Assembly (NCBI RefSeq): GCF_009936215.1
Contig: NZ_AP019551.1
Location: 775,501 to 839,500 of the forward strand
Direction: 5' to 3'
DNA: 64,000 nt
Origin: Athalassotoga saccharophila
Lineage (GTDB): Bacteria > Thermotogota > Thermotogae > Mesoaciditogales > Mesoaciditogaceae
In this document: positions 53,874-63,871 of the stretch, in pieces
Layout: each line of letters begins with the position of its first letter
How positions within the stretch are numbered: position 1 is the stretch's first letter
The notes under the pieces: generated by a model
What the model saw: only the letters and a program-made list of their open reading frames with translations
Told to the model about the DNA's origin: nothing
Database searches by the model: none
Position numbers and translations under genes: made by a program

Positions 53874-54758
53874 ATGGAAGGATTTGTCAAGGTTTTAAGA
53901 AAAATGTTCAGACATCCCGTCTCTATTGCGGGAATAATTCTTGTGCTTTTATTCTTGTCTATAGCCATCTTTGCTCCGCTTCTTGCTCCTCCTGCGTATC
54001 CGTGGAATCCTTACATGATGCCACAAAGCGGGCTCTCGGCAGTCCCACAACCACCATCGCCACAGCATATATTCGGTACCACCCAAGGACAGTATGATAT
54101 TTATTACGGTGTAATATGGGGCACAAGAACTGCCCTTGAAGTCGGAGTCGTGGTTATAGGGCTTGCCCTCGTGATAGGAATTCTTATAGGGACGCTTGCC
54201 GCCTACTTTGGCGGATGGGTTGATGAACTTCTTATGAGAATCACGGATATCTTTCTTGCATTTCCATTTTTTGTGGGCGTCATAGTCGTTATAACGATAA
54301 TAGGTCCGGGAATTACGAATGTAATGTGGGCACTTGTGATATTTTACTGGATGACCTACGCAAGGCTTATTCGTGGAAGTATTTTGGAGGTAAAGGAAAA
54401 TCAGTACGTGATGGCTGCCGTTGCCCTTGGAACTCCGGGAGGACGCATAATAACAAGGCATTTGTTACCCAACTCGATATATCCGGTTATAATTCAGGCT
54501 TCGATGGATATGGCAACGATTCCTCTTACGGCTGCCGCCCTTTCTTTCCTTGGACTTGGCGCACCTGTGGGATATGCCGACTGGGGACAACTCGCATCCT
54601 TTGCGAGGAACTGGATAATTACGCCTTCCGGGGGAAATCCATTCCAGTACTGGTACACGATATTCTTCCCATCTGTCACTATAGTCCTTTACGCACTCGG
54701 ATGGAATTTACTCGGTGATACTTTAAGAGACATTCTCGATCCGAGAATGCTCATATAG
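53874..54758 (+). CDS. oppC: ABC transporter permease OppC/DppC
   Basis: 294 aa with six membrane spans. N-terminal DppC segment (FRHPVSIAGIILVLLFLSIA) and HIFGTTQGQYDIYYGVIWGT, the family HxFGTDxxGRDxxxR-type motif in degenerate form. The EAA loop is VKENQYVMAAVALGTPGGRI. ATG 53874 behind GGGGTGA; followed by oppD after 12 nt. Confidence 0.94.
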   Translation: MEGFVKVLRKMFRHPVSIAGIILVLLFLSIAIFAPLLAPPAYPWNPYMMPQSGLSAVPQPPSPQHIFGTTQGQYDIYYGVIWGTRTALEVGVVVIGLALVIGILIGTLAAYFGGWVDELLMRITDIFLAFPFFVGVIVVITIIGPGITNVMWALVIFYWMTYARLIRGSILEVKENQYVMAAVALGTPGGRIITRHLLPNSIYPVIIQASMDMATIPLTAAALSFLGLGAPVGYADWGQLASFARNWIITPSGGNPFQYWYTIFFPSVTIVLYALGWNLLGDTLRDILDPRMLI

Positions 54759-54770
54759 GATGTGATCTGA

Positions 54771-55787
54771 ATGGCTCAGAAATTGTTGGAGGTTAAGGAT
54801 CTGCATACGGTCTTTCACACCGAAGATGGAACGGTCGAGGCCGTAAGCGGTGTCAATTTTGAAGTTTATCAAGGGGAAACACTTGGAATAGTCGGAGAAT
54901 CTGGATGTGGAAAGAGCGTTACATCTCTTTCCATAATGAGGTTGCTTCCCAAACAGACCGGAGAAATAACCAAAGGCGAGATCATCTTTAAAGGCAAGGA
55001 CATTCTCAAATTGCCGGAAAATGAAATGAGACATGTCAGGGGCAAGGAGATCGCGATGATCTTTCAGGAACCCATGACGGCGCTTAACCCTGTCTACACG
55101 GCCGGAGAGCAAGTGGCCGAGATGGTCGAATTGCATCTTGGAATGAGTAAAAAAGATGCCTACAATTACGCCGTTGAGATGTTTAGGAAAGTTGGAATCC
55201 CGATGCCGGAAAAAAGAGTATACAATTATCCACACGAATTAAGTGGAGGTCTCAGGCAAAGGGTAATGATAGCGATGGCTCTATCTTGCAATCCGAGTTT
55301 ATTGATAGCGGATGAACCAACGACGGCTTTGGACGTTACAATACAGGCTCAAGTCTTGGATTTGATGAGAAAACTTTTGAAAGAATATAATTCCTCCTTG
55401 ATAATGATAACGCACGATCTTGGCGTCGTCGCCGAAATAGCCCAGCGTGTTGCCGTCATGTACGCAGGGCAGATCGTCGAATATGGTGATGTTGTGACGG
55501 TCTTTAAGAATCCTTCCCATCCTTACACGATAGGTCTTATGAAGGCAATTCCGAGGCCTGATGTGGAAGTTGAAAGACTTATATCGATAGAGGGAAATGT
55601 ACCCGATCTTTTCCACATGCCAAAGGGATGTAGGTTCAACAACAGATGTCCTTACGCCATAGACAAATGTATGGAAATGCCACCGCTTTTTGAAGTTGAG
55701 CCGGGCCATCTTTCGAGATGCTGGAGATACAAAGAGATAAAAGATTTGTTAAAAAAAGAGGACGGTGTTGACGTTGGCAGAGGTTAA
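54771..55787 (+). CDS. oppD: ABC transporter ATP-binding protein OppD
   Basis: 338 aa. Walker A GESGCGKS (about 43-50), Q-loop [13 protein letters not shown], signature [15 protein letters not shown], Walker [13 protein letters not shown] and switch His (THDLGVVAE). C-terminal oligopeptide-ATPase extension with cysteines ([14 protein letters not shown]) that can bind an iron-sulfur cluster in this family. It overlaps oppF. Confidence 0.96.
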   Translation: MAQKLLEVKDLHTVFHTEDGTVEAVSGVNFEVYQGETLGIVGESGCGKSVTSLSIMRLLPKQTGEITKGEIIFKGKDILKLPENEMRHVRGKEIAMIFQEPMTALNPVYTAGEQVAEMVELHLGMSKKDAYNYAVEMFRKVGIPMPEKRVYNYPHELSGGLRQRVMIAMALSCNPSLLIADEPTTALDVTIQAQVLDLMRKLLKEYNSSLIMITHDLGVVAEIAQRVAVMYAGQIVEYGDVVTVFKNPSHPYTIGLMKAIPRPDVEVERLISIEGNVPDLFHMPKGCRFNNRCPYAIDKCMEMPPLFEVEPGHLSRCWRYKEIKDLLKKEDGVDVGRG

Positions 55788-56811
55788 AAGCATACAAACA
55801 ACACAAAATCAATCTAAAAATGATCAGATTTTGCTTGAGGTCAAAAATCTTAAAAAATACTTTCCCATAAAGGCAGGAGTGTTCAGAAGCACTGTCGGAT
55901 GGGTAAAGGCTGTCGATGACGTTTCGTTCTACATAAAAAAAGGAGAAACTTTAGGCCTTGTCGGAGAGTCGGGATGTGGAAAGACCACCGTGGGACAAAC
56001 CATTCTCAGACTCATAGAACCAACTGGTGGTCATGTCTTCTACAACAACGTCGACCTTTTCAAACTCTCGAAGGGACAGATGAAAAAGTACAGATCGAAA
56101 TTACAGATGATCTTTCAAGACCCTTACAGTTCGCTGGATCCGAGGATGAGGGTAAAGGACATAATCGCAGAAGGGCTAAAGGCTGCCCACATTGGAAACA
56201 CGAAGGAAAGGTACGAAAAGGTCAGAGATTACATGCAAAGGGTTGGGGTATCTCCCACGTACATGAATAGATTTCCACACGAATTCAGTGGAGGGCAAAG
56301 ACAAAGGATAGGGATTGCGAGGGCACTCGTTTTGAATCCGGAACTTATAGTGGCAGATGAGGCTGTCTCCGCGTTAGACGCATCGGTACAGGCACAGGTG
56401 TTAAATCTTTTGGACGATTTGCAGCAGGAATTTCATCTTACGTATCTGTTTATAGCGCACAATCTAAGCGTTGTAAGGCATGTAAGTGACAGGGTGGTAG
56501 TCATGTATTTGGGGAAGGTAGTTGAGATAGCGAACAAGCACGAGATATTCTCAGACCCTCTGCATCCCTACACGAAGGCGTTGTTATCTGCCAACCCCAT
56601 TCCAGATCCGACGGTAAAGAGGAAAGACAGGATAATACTCCAAGGAGATGTGCCAAGTCCTGCGAATCCGCCGTCTGGGTGCAGGTTCCACACAAGGTGC
56701 TGGCTTGCACAGCCGATATGTGCGCAGGAAGAGCCAAAACTTGAAGAGGTCCATCCCGGTCACTTTGTCGCATGTCACTTTTGGAAAAACTTAGAAGATC
56801 AAAATAAATAA
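55765..56811 (+). CDS. oppF: ABC transporter ATP-binding protein OppF
   Basis: 348 aa. Walker [10 protein letters not shown]-loop [14 protein letters not shown], signature [15 protein letters not shown], Walker [13 protein letters not shown] and [10 protein letters not shown]-terminal oligopeptide/dipeptide extension with [14 protein letters not shown]. Several starts are possible (GTG 55765, TTG 55768, TTG 55774) after GAGG. Its ATPase pairs with OppD. Strong bidirectional terminator follows. Confidence 0.95.
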   Translation: MLTLAEVKSIQTTQNQSKNDQILLEVKNLKKYFPIKAGVFRSTVGWVKAVDDVSFYIKKGETLGLVGESGCGKTTVGQTILRLIEPTGGHVFYNNVDLFKLSKGQMKKYRSKLQMIFQDPYSSLDPRMRVKDIIAEGLKAAHIGNTKERYEKVRDYMQRVGVSPTYMNRFPHEFSGGQRQRIGIARALVLNPELIVADEAVSALDASVQAQVLNLLDDLQQEFHLTYLFIAHNLSVVRHVSDRVVVMYLGKVVEIANKHEIFSDPLHPYTKALLSANPIPDPTVKRKDRIILQGDVPSPANPPSGCRFHTRCWLAQPICAQEEPKLEEVHPGHFVACHFWKNLEDQNK

Positions 56812-56837
56812 AAAGTCCCCTTCGGGGGGACTTCTAT
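56811..56837. terminator. Bidirectional terminator with UUCG loop
   Basis: AAGTCCCC (56813-56820) pairs with GGGGACTT (56825-56832) around a TTCG tetraloop. It is flanked by AAAA on the left and TCTATTTT on the right, so it serves both oppF and the convergent DUF89 gene. Confidence 0.9.
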
Positions 56838-57688
56838 TTTGATTGTTTTAGCACTATGTCTCCTATCCGTACACCAAGAATTTTGGAGATAACCGGACAT
56901 TTTGATTCGAGGAAAAAGAACAATCTCTCATCTTTTATTTCATCGAGACCTTCGAAATTTCCCTGCCCTTTTGATATTATTAGATCAGATCTTTTCCACA
57001 GGTCTAAAAATTCATCTGTTGCCGTCTCGAGCGTCATTCCCGCCATCTCACTTCCCGATTCGATGATCTCTGCTTTTTCGAATCCAACTGCGATTGCATC
57101 TTCAAGCGTAGCATCGTTTATTATGGGAGCGCTGCGGACAGCCGCGATTATTCTTACATTGAAACGCTTTTTGATCTCCTCTATGAACCTTTTATCGAAG
57201 ACTATCTCGCCCGTGTTATCTAAAATGTAGAGTACCAATCTTGAACTTTTGAGCCTTTCTATAAAAAGATCGTAATCGTCTATCGATAGAGTTTTTGTCT
57301 TTAAAAGATTTGTGAACTCTTCATCGATTTTTACGTTGTTGACACCAAAATCGAGATGATTGCCGAGTATAGAGGATATCGCAAATGATTTGAGAGGATC
57401 TTTACTTTCAAGGGCGAATTTTTCTATTTCTTTCAAGATCCCAATGGCTTTGAGATTGAGCGTTTTCTTTCTTGATTTGTAATGATCGTTGATGCCGGTC
57501 TTCATCTTTACCGTATCATTCACGATCTTTGAGAGTTCTATTGGTTTCATCCCGTATTTAGCATTTTCAAGGGATTTTGAAGCATATCTCATGACTTCGA
57601 ATTTTTGAAAATCGTCTCCGTCCCATTCTTCGAGATTTCTTTCTGCCTGGGCTATAACACAGGCAAAACATTCTTTTGTCGCTTTCAA
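56834..57688 (-). CDS. DUF89-family metal-dependent phosphatase
   Basis: 284 aa. The N-terminal CxxC (KECFACVIAQAERNL) and metal-binding core (YILDNTGEIVFDK, RSAPIINDATLED, GQGNFEGL) identify the DUF89/ARMT1-like damage-control phosphatases. Members dephosphorylate metabolites such as sugar or cofactor phosphates. TTG start behind AGGTGAAC. It lies 12 nt downstream of the metallopeptidase gene, at the end of the minus operon. Confidence 0.88.
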   Translation of the reverse strand: MKATKECFACVIAQAERNLEEWDGDDFQKFEVMRYASKSLENAKYGMKPIELSKIVNDTVKMKTGINDHYKSRKKTLNLKAIGILKEIEKFALESKDPLKSFAISSILGNHLDFGVNNVKIDEEFTNLLKTKTLSIDDYDLFIERLKSSRLVLYILDNTGEIVFDKRFIEEIKKRFNVRIIAAVRSAPIINDATLEDAIAVGFEKAEIIESGSEMAGMTLETATDEFLDLWKRSDLIISKGQGNFEGLDEIKDERLFFFLESKCPVISKILGVRIGDIVLKQSK

Positions 57689-57700
57689 TTGTTCACCTCT

Positions 57701-60310
57701 TCACATTTCGAGATTTACACCGTATTCGAATTTAGCCGTTTTGAAATCGTAAGATCCGTAAATTTGAACTGGAACGGTTTGATTGAAAAGCGAATCTATA
57801 CCTACAACGGCACTTAATCCCACGATGGGTTCATTACCGCCAAGATCGTAGGAAGAAAATTGTGAAAGATCGACATACCTAAGGCCAAATTCACCGGTTA
57901 CGTCGTACAAATTCACGTATATTCTCGATAGATTTATTGATTGGGAAAATGCCAAATTTCCGTTTAAAAAATTGATTCCCATTCCCATAACATTTCCAAC
58001 AAATGGGAATGATGTGTAAAGGTTAAGACTGTAAGCCGTTAATTTTGTACCAAAAAATTCCAACTGCCCATTCATGTAAAATGGCAGGATCGCACTTGAG
58101 TTATTTGGAATGGATGATGGATTCCACAAAAAGATCATATTCATTCCAAAATTATTCACATTTGTGGTAGAAGATTCGTAAGTAAAATAAATAGAAGGGT
58201 AGAAAAGAAAATCTCTTTCGAATATCAAACCCGTAAATGGTATTCCAGCGCTTGAATAAATGGAAAAAGCAGAGGGCGAAAGGGTAAGGCCTGCGTTAAC
58301 GCTTAACCTGCCGTAATGGGCAAGACCAAGTGTGAGATAATCGTAAGTTGCCGAAGACGATATGTTTCCGGATGTGTAGACTGTGTTAAAGCCCAATGTG
58401 TCTCTTAAGACACCAAATACGCCCATTGAATAAACGAGAGAGTTAATAGAGGTCCCTTGGGAAGTGATAACTGGAATTGTCCCTGCCATTATGGGTTTTA
58501 AACTGTCATTGTAAGGCTTCGAATCATTTTGAATTTTTGCAAAGATCGACGAAAGGTCGACGGAAAGATCGACCTGAACTTTTACGAGACTAAATCCATT
58601 TGCACTCGTAAGTTTGTCCTTCCATCCATCTATTACGAAAAGATTGTATCCATTTTGAGTGTAACCGGCGTAAAACAATTTATTTCCATCAACTTGGGGC
58701 GAGAATGATCCACCAATGACATTTGTTATTTTGTAAAATTGTCCATTTTGAAGGCTGACAGCGTACAGATTAAAGATCCCATCTTTGTCCGGTTTGGCAG
58801 CCGAGAAGATCATGTAATTTCCATTTTGAGAGAAGGTCATGTCTCTCATAAGATAATCGCCGCTTACAATCCCGTAAACGCTACCATTGGTGTCAATTTC
58901 GTATATCTCATCTTTTCCTTTGTAAGATCCGGAAAAATACACATTTCCATTGTAAGCGCTTATAGACGTTATAACCACGTAAGATGGAGAGAGAAGTATT
59001 TTTACACTACCGTCTTTGAGGTTAAAAGATTTTATTGAATAAAGTCCGCCATTTTCTTCGACGTAGGCTATGTTATCGTTAGAAATCCATGCTGTCATAA
59101 GAACATTTTTCAAATGCGTGTTGATCAATCCATTTGAATTAAGGATGAAGAGATGATCGTAGTCGAAGTTTCCACCATTTTGAGGGATAATTCTCGTAAA
59201 GGCCACGTTTTTTCCATCGGGAGAGACGGATAGAGATTGAATGTATCCATTATCGTATATAAATCCCCCAAGATTGTAAAATGTGTGGCTATTCATATCT
59301 GTTGTGTTCATTACCCTTATCGATGGAATTGAGGATGTGTCTTCGTAATAGTAATAAAGTTTACCGTTACCGTACCCGTTCATAATTCCGGTCCATCTGC
59401 CAGAATGGGTAAGTTGTATTCCATCTAATACCTGTCCGACATTTTTAACCTGATCGTCCACATCCTGCTTTTGGGCCGAGATCCATTCAGAGATTATCTG
59501 AGAGAAATTTTTATTCAAAGTTTTCGATATCGCCGAGGGAATTCCATCGGAAGGAGATTGAGAAAAATTCGATACTATCTTTTTGATCGCCGTGGCACCG
59601 TATGTTTGACCTATGTACCTTATAAAACTTCCCCCAACAAGGTAAGGTGCTCCTTCCGGATCCCATCCATCGCTTTCGTAATTTATCGATCCACCAAGAC
59701 CCTTTAGATTTCCAGAGAGAACGTATTCCCTTAGGTACATCTCGAAGATAGGGTCGTTGAGCCTTCCCCTGTTATCGTTAAAGTAGGTCTCTGTGTATTC
59801 CGCAAGGCCTTCTTGAAAATATGAAGGAATCATAAGGCCATTGTAGGCGGTAGACAGTGGCACACCATAGACTCTCAAAAAATTTAGACCTCCCTTTTGG
59901 GTTATCAATATGTGCGTGAGTTCGTGGGTAAAGACAAATCTTACCCATGAACTAACACTTGGAGAGAATGTCTGATCTGCCGAGGAATTGAGAAAGATGA
60001 AGATCACGTTGTCCACAGGATCTGTAACCGAATTAACTATATCGGTATCATTTTGAATTACAACCGTTAATTTCGAATAAGGCTCAACGTCGTAAAAGTC
60101 TGTCAATTGCTGGTATACCGTGTCTGCGTATTTCAAAAATTCGTTAACGGCATACTCGCATCCCGGCTGATAAACAACGTTTAGGTAAGGAGTTGAGATG
60201 ACTTCGTAGGAAGTGTAAGGATTCGCGTATATCGGCAAAAAGGGATTCATCGCCCCGAAAACGACAAAAGGAATAAAAAGCAATCCAGCAAGCCATCCCA
60301 ATCCTTTCAT
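57701..60310 (-). CDS. Exported gluzincin metallopeptidase, TolB-like propeller and outer-membrane barrel
   Basis: 869 aa. Signal peptide (1-20). Residues about 40-280 form a peptidase-MA-type domain with HELTH (129-133) and the downstream glutamate in YFQEGLAEYTE (Glu about 167), so the zinc site looks complete. Residues about 290-590 contain propeller-type repeats (VSPDGKNVAFTRI, FSQNGNYMIFSA). The last 250 residues are alternating amphipathic strands with Gly/aromatic girdles, resembling an outer-membrane barrel. Similar three-part proteins occur in other phyla, but the domain set is poorly studied. ATG behind AAGGAGG. Confidence 0.8.
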   Translation of the reverse strand: MKGLGWLAGLLFIPFVVFGAMNPFLPIYANPYTSYEVISTPYLNVVYQPGCEYAVNEFLKYADTVYQQLTDFYDVEPYSKLTVVIQNDTDIVNSVTDPVDNVIFIFLNSSADQTFSPSVSSWVRFVFTHELTHILITQKGGLNFLRVYGVPLSTAYNGLMIPSYFQEGLAEYTETYFNDNRGRLNDPIFEMYLREYVLSGNLKGLGGSINYESDGWDPEGAPYLVGGSFIRYIGQTYGATAIKKIVSNFSQSPSDGIPSAISKTLNKNFSQIISEWISAQKQDVDDQVKNVGQVLDGIQLTHSGRWTGIMNGYGNGKLYYYYEDTSSIPSIRVMNTTDMNSHTFYNLGGFIYDNGYIQSLSVSPDGKNVAFTRIIPQNGGNFDYDHLFILNSNGLINTHLKNVLMTAWISNDNIAYVEENGGLYSIKSFNLKDGSVKILLSPSYVVITSISAYNGNVYFSGSYKGKDEIYEIDTNGSVYGIVSGDYLMRDMTFSQNGNYMIFSAAKPDKDGIFNLYAVSLQNGQFYKITNVIGGSFSPQVDGNKLFYAGYTQNGYNLFVIDGWKDKLTSANGFSLVKVQVDLSVDLSSIFAKIQNDSKPYNDSLKPIMAGTIPVITSQGTSINSLVYSMGVFGVLRDTLGFNTVYTSGNISSSATYDYLTLGLAHYGRLSVNAGLTLSPSAFSIYSSAGIPFTGLIFERDFLFYPSIYFTYESSTTNVNNFGMNMIFLWNPSSIPNNSSAILPFYMNGQLEFFGTKLTAYSLNLYTSFPFVGNVMGMGINFLNGNLAFSQSINLSRIYVNLYDVTGEFGLRYVDLSQFSSYDLGGNEPIVGLSAVVGIDSLFNQTVPVQIYGSYDFKTAKFEYGVNLEM

Positions 60311-60322
60311 ATTTTAACCTCC

Positions 60323-62389
60323 TTAAAATTTCAACGTTATTTCAAAATTCTGCTCTTCTCCTTTGCCAAGATTAAATCTCCACATTGGCGTTAGAGAAGT
60401 ACCCTGATACACCTTTTCAAATCCGGCCTCGGAATATGATATGGTGTATATAGGATACATCCAGTATTTTGTGATCTGGCCTGTCTCGATTTCGACGTGG
60501 ACCTTTTCGTATTCGGAAACAACCTCTACCTTTTTGGATTCAAATTCCCCTGTGTATGAGGCCCTGTGCTTTTGCCCCCAGTCAAAGTATCTGTCATCGC
60601 TTTCGCCAGACATCAAATTTATCGTCATTTCAGATCCAAACCACAGACTTATCTTTCTATCCGATGCGTTTTTAATCGTGTAATAAACCCTTAAGAGATT
60701 TCCATCGATTTTAAAGGTTTTCCTGACATCGACCGGAATCCAGTCCGATCCTATCCACACATGGCCATGTCTTAAGACCGTGTATTTGTCTATCATCTCG
60801 TAAGGTTGATTGACGAAGTCTCCCTGTTCTGGATAAACCGATGATGCGTATCCATCGAGAGTTGCGTTGTCTCCAAAGAAATGATCCATAAAGGAAAATC
60901 TTTCGTACCAGTCGGTGTGAAGGTATCTTTGCAATCCCTCTTCCTTTGTTAGAATTACATCGTGGATGGTTTTAGCCTTTCCAAGTTTTTCAAGTTGTTC
61001 ATTTGTTATGGCCTTTGGCATTAACTCGTGGTAAACTTCGTATCTTCTCGTAAGAGAGTTTATAAGGTTATATCCTTTGTCTCTCAAATCTATTTCAAGT
61101 ACCCTGCCTCCGTAATCTGGATCCACTATGACCTCTATCTTGTCATTTTTTAAAACTATCTCATCAAGCCCGTCCTTATCGTAATCCAATACTTCAACCT
61201 TACCGATCTTTGCACTGTCTATCATCATTTCGGCCTTTATCAAATGGTTGTAAACGGCAGCCCTTAAATGTGGAAGGTAAAGTCCTCCAAAGACTCCATG
61301 CCAGTAAGGATCGTTGCATTGACCCTGCCAGTATTCGTTGAGTATCTCAGCGTTCTTCACGTTCATCTTTTTGATCATGTCATGTATGTATAGAACTTTT
61401 TTGTGCATGAGATTTGATTCGGTGTATTTGGCAAGAAAGGTTCTCCATATTCCTCCTTTAAGAAACATCTCCATCGACTCGTAAGCATTCGATTTTTTGA
61501 GATTTTCTATTAAAGATTCGAAATTGGCCCTTGCCCTTGTCGGCAGAGCCCATTCCATCATTTCACTGTAAGAGGATATCGGAAGGTATGTCCTTCCCAT
61601 TGCACTGTGGGTATCCACGTATTCTGAAAATGATACGCTGTTAAGCCATGAAGAGTTCTTTTCAATAGCGCCAAAGAATTCCTCGAGCCATTTTTTCGTG
61701 TAAACCTGATCGTAAGTGCCCGGCCATACGCCGAATTTTTCTCCATCGTCGAACATGACCAGCGCATTCTTGCCGTCAGAGGTCGCAAAGGTTTTCAAAA
61801 ATGAAATCGTGTCCTCAACATTTTCAAATGGGATAAGATATCTCAATTTTTTCGAGATGGGGAAGACTTTAAGCGTGTATCCCTCTTCTTCCGTTACGTA
61901 GTAGCCGGTAAGTTCATCCTCGTAATGACCGGCATTTTTGAAATGTGAATCGTCGACGACTACGTATTCAACGCCTGCAAGGGCGAGAGATTTTGCTATT
62001 TGTGGTTCCCACACTCTTTCGGCAAGCCACATTCCACGTGGTTTTGTGCCAAAAAGTTCCTCAATTCTTTCGGAAAGTTTTTTTATCTGTCCTACTCTGT
62101 CTTCTTCGGGAATAACTGGAATTATAGGTTCGTAAAATCCACCAGTGAATATCTCAAGTTGACCTTTCTCAACGAGACCTTTTACCTTTTTTATGTAATC
62201 TGGATATCTTTTTGCAAGTTCATCTAAAAGCCATCCGGTAAAATGAATTGCCATTTTAACGTTCGGGAATTTTTCAAGAGTTTCTATGAAAGGTTTATAA
62301 GATCTTTCGTAAGCCTCCTCGATCACAAAACCAAAATTTCCAACCGGCTGGTGGTTATGAATGCCAAATAAAAAGTTAACTTTGTTCAA
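60323..62389 (-). CDS. GH57 4-alpha-glucanotransferase/alpha-amylase
   Basis: 688 aa. The GH57 catalytic barrel starts FLFGIHNHQPVGNF; the nucleophile is Glu124 in WLAERVWEPQ and the acid/base Asp214 in MFDDGEKFG, matching Glu123 and Asp214 of the Thermococcus litoralis enzyme in my memory. The C-terminal half has the family beta-sandwich domains (DUF1925/DUF1926-like). No signal peptide, so it acts in the cytoplasm on starch-derived or glycogen-like alpha-glucan. It is 12 nt upstream of the metallopeptidase gene. Confidence 0.93.
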   Translation of the reverse strand: MNKVNFLFGIHNHQPVGNFGFVIEEAYERSYKPFIETLEKFPNVKMAIHFTGWLLDELAKRYPDYIKKVKGLVEKGQLEIFTGGFYEPIIPVIPEEDRVGQIKKLSERIEELFGTKPRGMWLAERVWEPQIAKSLALAGVEYVVVDDSHFKNAGHYEDELTGYYVTEEEGYTLKVFPISKKLRYLIPFENVEDTISFLKTFATSDGKNALVMFDDGEKFGVWPGTYDQVYTKKWLEEFFGAIEKNSSWLNSVSFSEYVDTHSAMGRTYLPISSYSEMMEWALPTRARANFESLIENLKKSNAYESMEMFLKGGIWRTFLAKYTESNLMHKKVLYIHDMIKKMNVKNAEILNEYWQGQCNDPYWHGVFGGLYLPHLRAAVYNHLIKAEMMIDSAKIGKVEVLDYDKDGLDEIVLKNDKIEVIVDPDYGGRVLEIDLRDKGYNLINSLTRRYEVYHELMPKAITNEQLEKLGKAKTIHDVILTKEEGLQRYLHTDWYERFSFMDHFFGDNATLDGYASSVYPEQGDFVNQPYEMIDKYTVLRHGHVWIGSDWIPVDVRKTFKIDGNLLRVYYTIKNASDRKISLWFGSEMTINLMSGESDDRYFDWGQKHRASYTGEFESKKVEVVSEYEKVHVEIETGQITKYWMYPIYTISYSEAGFEKVYQGTSLTPMWRFNLGKGEEQNFEITLKF

Positions 62390-62400
62390 AATAGCACCTC

Positions 62401-63867
62401 CTAAATTTTGCCTCTTTTTTTGTATTTTATATCGTATTTGTTATTTGTTTGACCATCGAAGATCAATCTTATCTTTAGATTTTTCGATCTTTCAATCGAT
62501 TTTACTGCATCATCTTGAAAATACGTCTTCATGGATGGATGAAGATGTACCTCTACCTCTCCTATGTCCTTTGAGTCCATAGTCTGAATTTCCTTTAAAA
62601 CACTTCCTGCAATTCTCCTCGGAGAGACAACCGTTCCATCGCCGAGGCACACGGGACATTTGACTTTGTAAAACTCTCTTAAAGGCGGTGAGACTCTCTT
62701 TCTCGTCATTTCAAGCAATCCAAAATGGGTAAAACCTCCTATTGTTGTTTTGACCTTGTCCTTTTTCAATTCTTCTTCGAGTACATGAATTACCAATTGG
62801 CGCTCCGATTCACTTTTCATGTCTATGAAATCTATGACTATAACACCGCTTTCATTCCTAAGCCTTAACTGTCGTGGGATTTCTTTTGCGCTTTCTATGT
62901 TTGTTTTTAAAATCAAATCTTCCGAATCTACCCCCGACGTGTTAGATCCGGTATTCACATCTATTACAAGCAATGCCTCGGCCGGATCAAAGTAAAGTAC
63001 TCCACCGCTTGGCAGTCTCACAGTTCTCGAAAGAGAGTCTAAGATCTGCTTTTCTATATTTAACTCTTTGAAAATGTCGATTTTCGAAAGTCTTATCATT
63101 GGTTGACGCTTTAAATTCAGAGATTTTATCATTCCTAAAAGTTCATTGTAAACTCTTTCATCGTCTATTATTATCTCATCGACCGAATCGTCAATCTTTT
63201 CTCTGAGAATATATTCAAGAAGCCCGTGATCTTCGTAAATTAACTGCGGCTTTCTTGCCCTTCTGAACTTTTTTTGAATTTCTTCCCATGTCTTTTTTAA
63301 ATGTTGCAATTCTTCACTTATCTTTTGTGCGTCCACGCCTTCTGCAGCCGTTCTCACGACAAGACCATATCCCTTTGAGATCGATTTTGCTATCTCGAAT
63401 AACCTCTTTCTTTCACTTTGATCTGTGATCTTTCTCGAAATGCCTATATTCGCAACGTAAGGCATCAAAACAAGATACCTCCCGGGTATGCTTATGTAAG
63501 AGGTTACCTGCGGTCCTTTAAGTCCTATCGCGTCTTTTTTTACCTGAACGAGTATCTTCTGCTTTGGCTTTAACATCTCAACCTTCAAAGTCTTTCCATT
63601 CCTTGGCTTTGAAAGACATACGTCCTTTTCTCTCAAAAAGGCATTCTTTCCTTCACCTATATTCACGAATGCCGCCTGAAGGTTCGGGACTATATTCTCC
63701 ACCCTTCCAAGGTATATACTACTTGCGATCGATTCCTCATCTGCAGATTCAAAATAAACCTCAACAAGTTGTTCATCTTCAAGCAGGGCTATTTTCAATC
63801 CGTCTATTTCATCTTTACTTACAACAACACGTTTGAGCGATGTTTTGCTTGTTACTATAAATACCAC
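62401..63867 (-). CDS. rng: Ribonuclease G/E
   Basis: 488 aa, RNase G-like endoribonuclease for rRNA and mRNA processing. S1 domain (SIYLGRVENIVPNLQAAFVN, then GKNAFL), catalytic Asp residues in LLVIDVNTGSN and VIVIDFIDMK, and the zinc-link KCPVCLGDGTV. GTG 63867 is the only normal start in frame. The ribosome site GAGGTGG overlaps it and is better placed for a downstream ATA codon (63858), so the start is uncertain. Upstream fliP ends 5 nt before. It is not next to rplU here. Confidence 0.93.
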   Translation of the reverse strand: MVFIVTSKTSLKRVVVSKDEIDGLKIALLEDEQLVEVYFESADEESIASSIYLGRVENIVPNLQAAFVNIGEGKNAFLREKDVCLSKPRNGKTLKVEMLKPKQKILVQVKKDAIGLKGPQVTSYISIPGRYLVLMPYVANIGISRKITDQSERKRLFEIAKSISKGYGLVVRTAAEGVDAQKISEELQHLKKTWEEIQKKFRRARKPQLIYEDHGLLEYILREKIDDSVDEIIIDDERVYNELLGMIKSLNLKRQPMIRLSKIDIFKELNIEKQILDSLSRTVRLPSGGVLYFDPAEALLVIDVNTGSNTSGVDSEDLILKTNIESAKEIPRQLRLRNESGVIVIDFIDMKSESERQLVIHVLEEELKKDKVKTTIGGFTHFGLLEMTRKRVSPPLREFYKVKCPVCLGDGTVVSPRRIAGSVLKEIQTMDSKDIGEVEVHLHPSMKTYFQDDAVKSIERSKNLKIRLIFDGQTNNKYDIKYKKRGKI

Positions 63868-63871
63868 CTCT

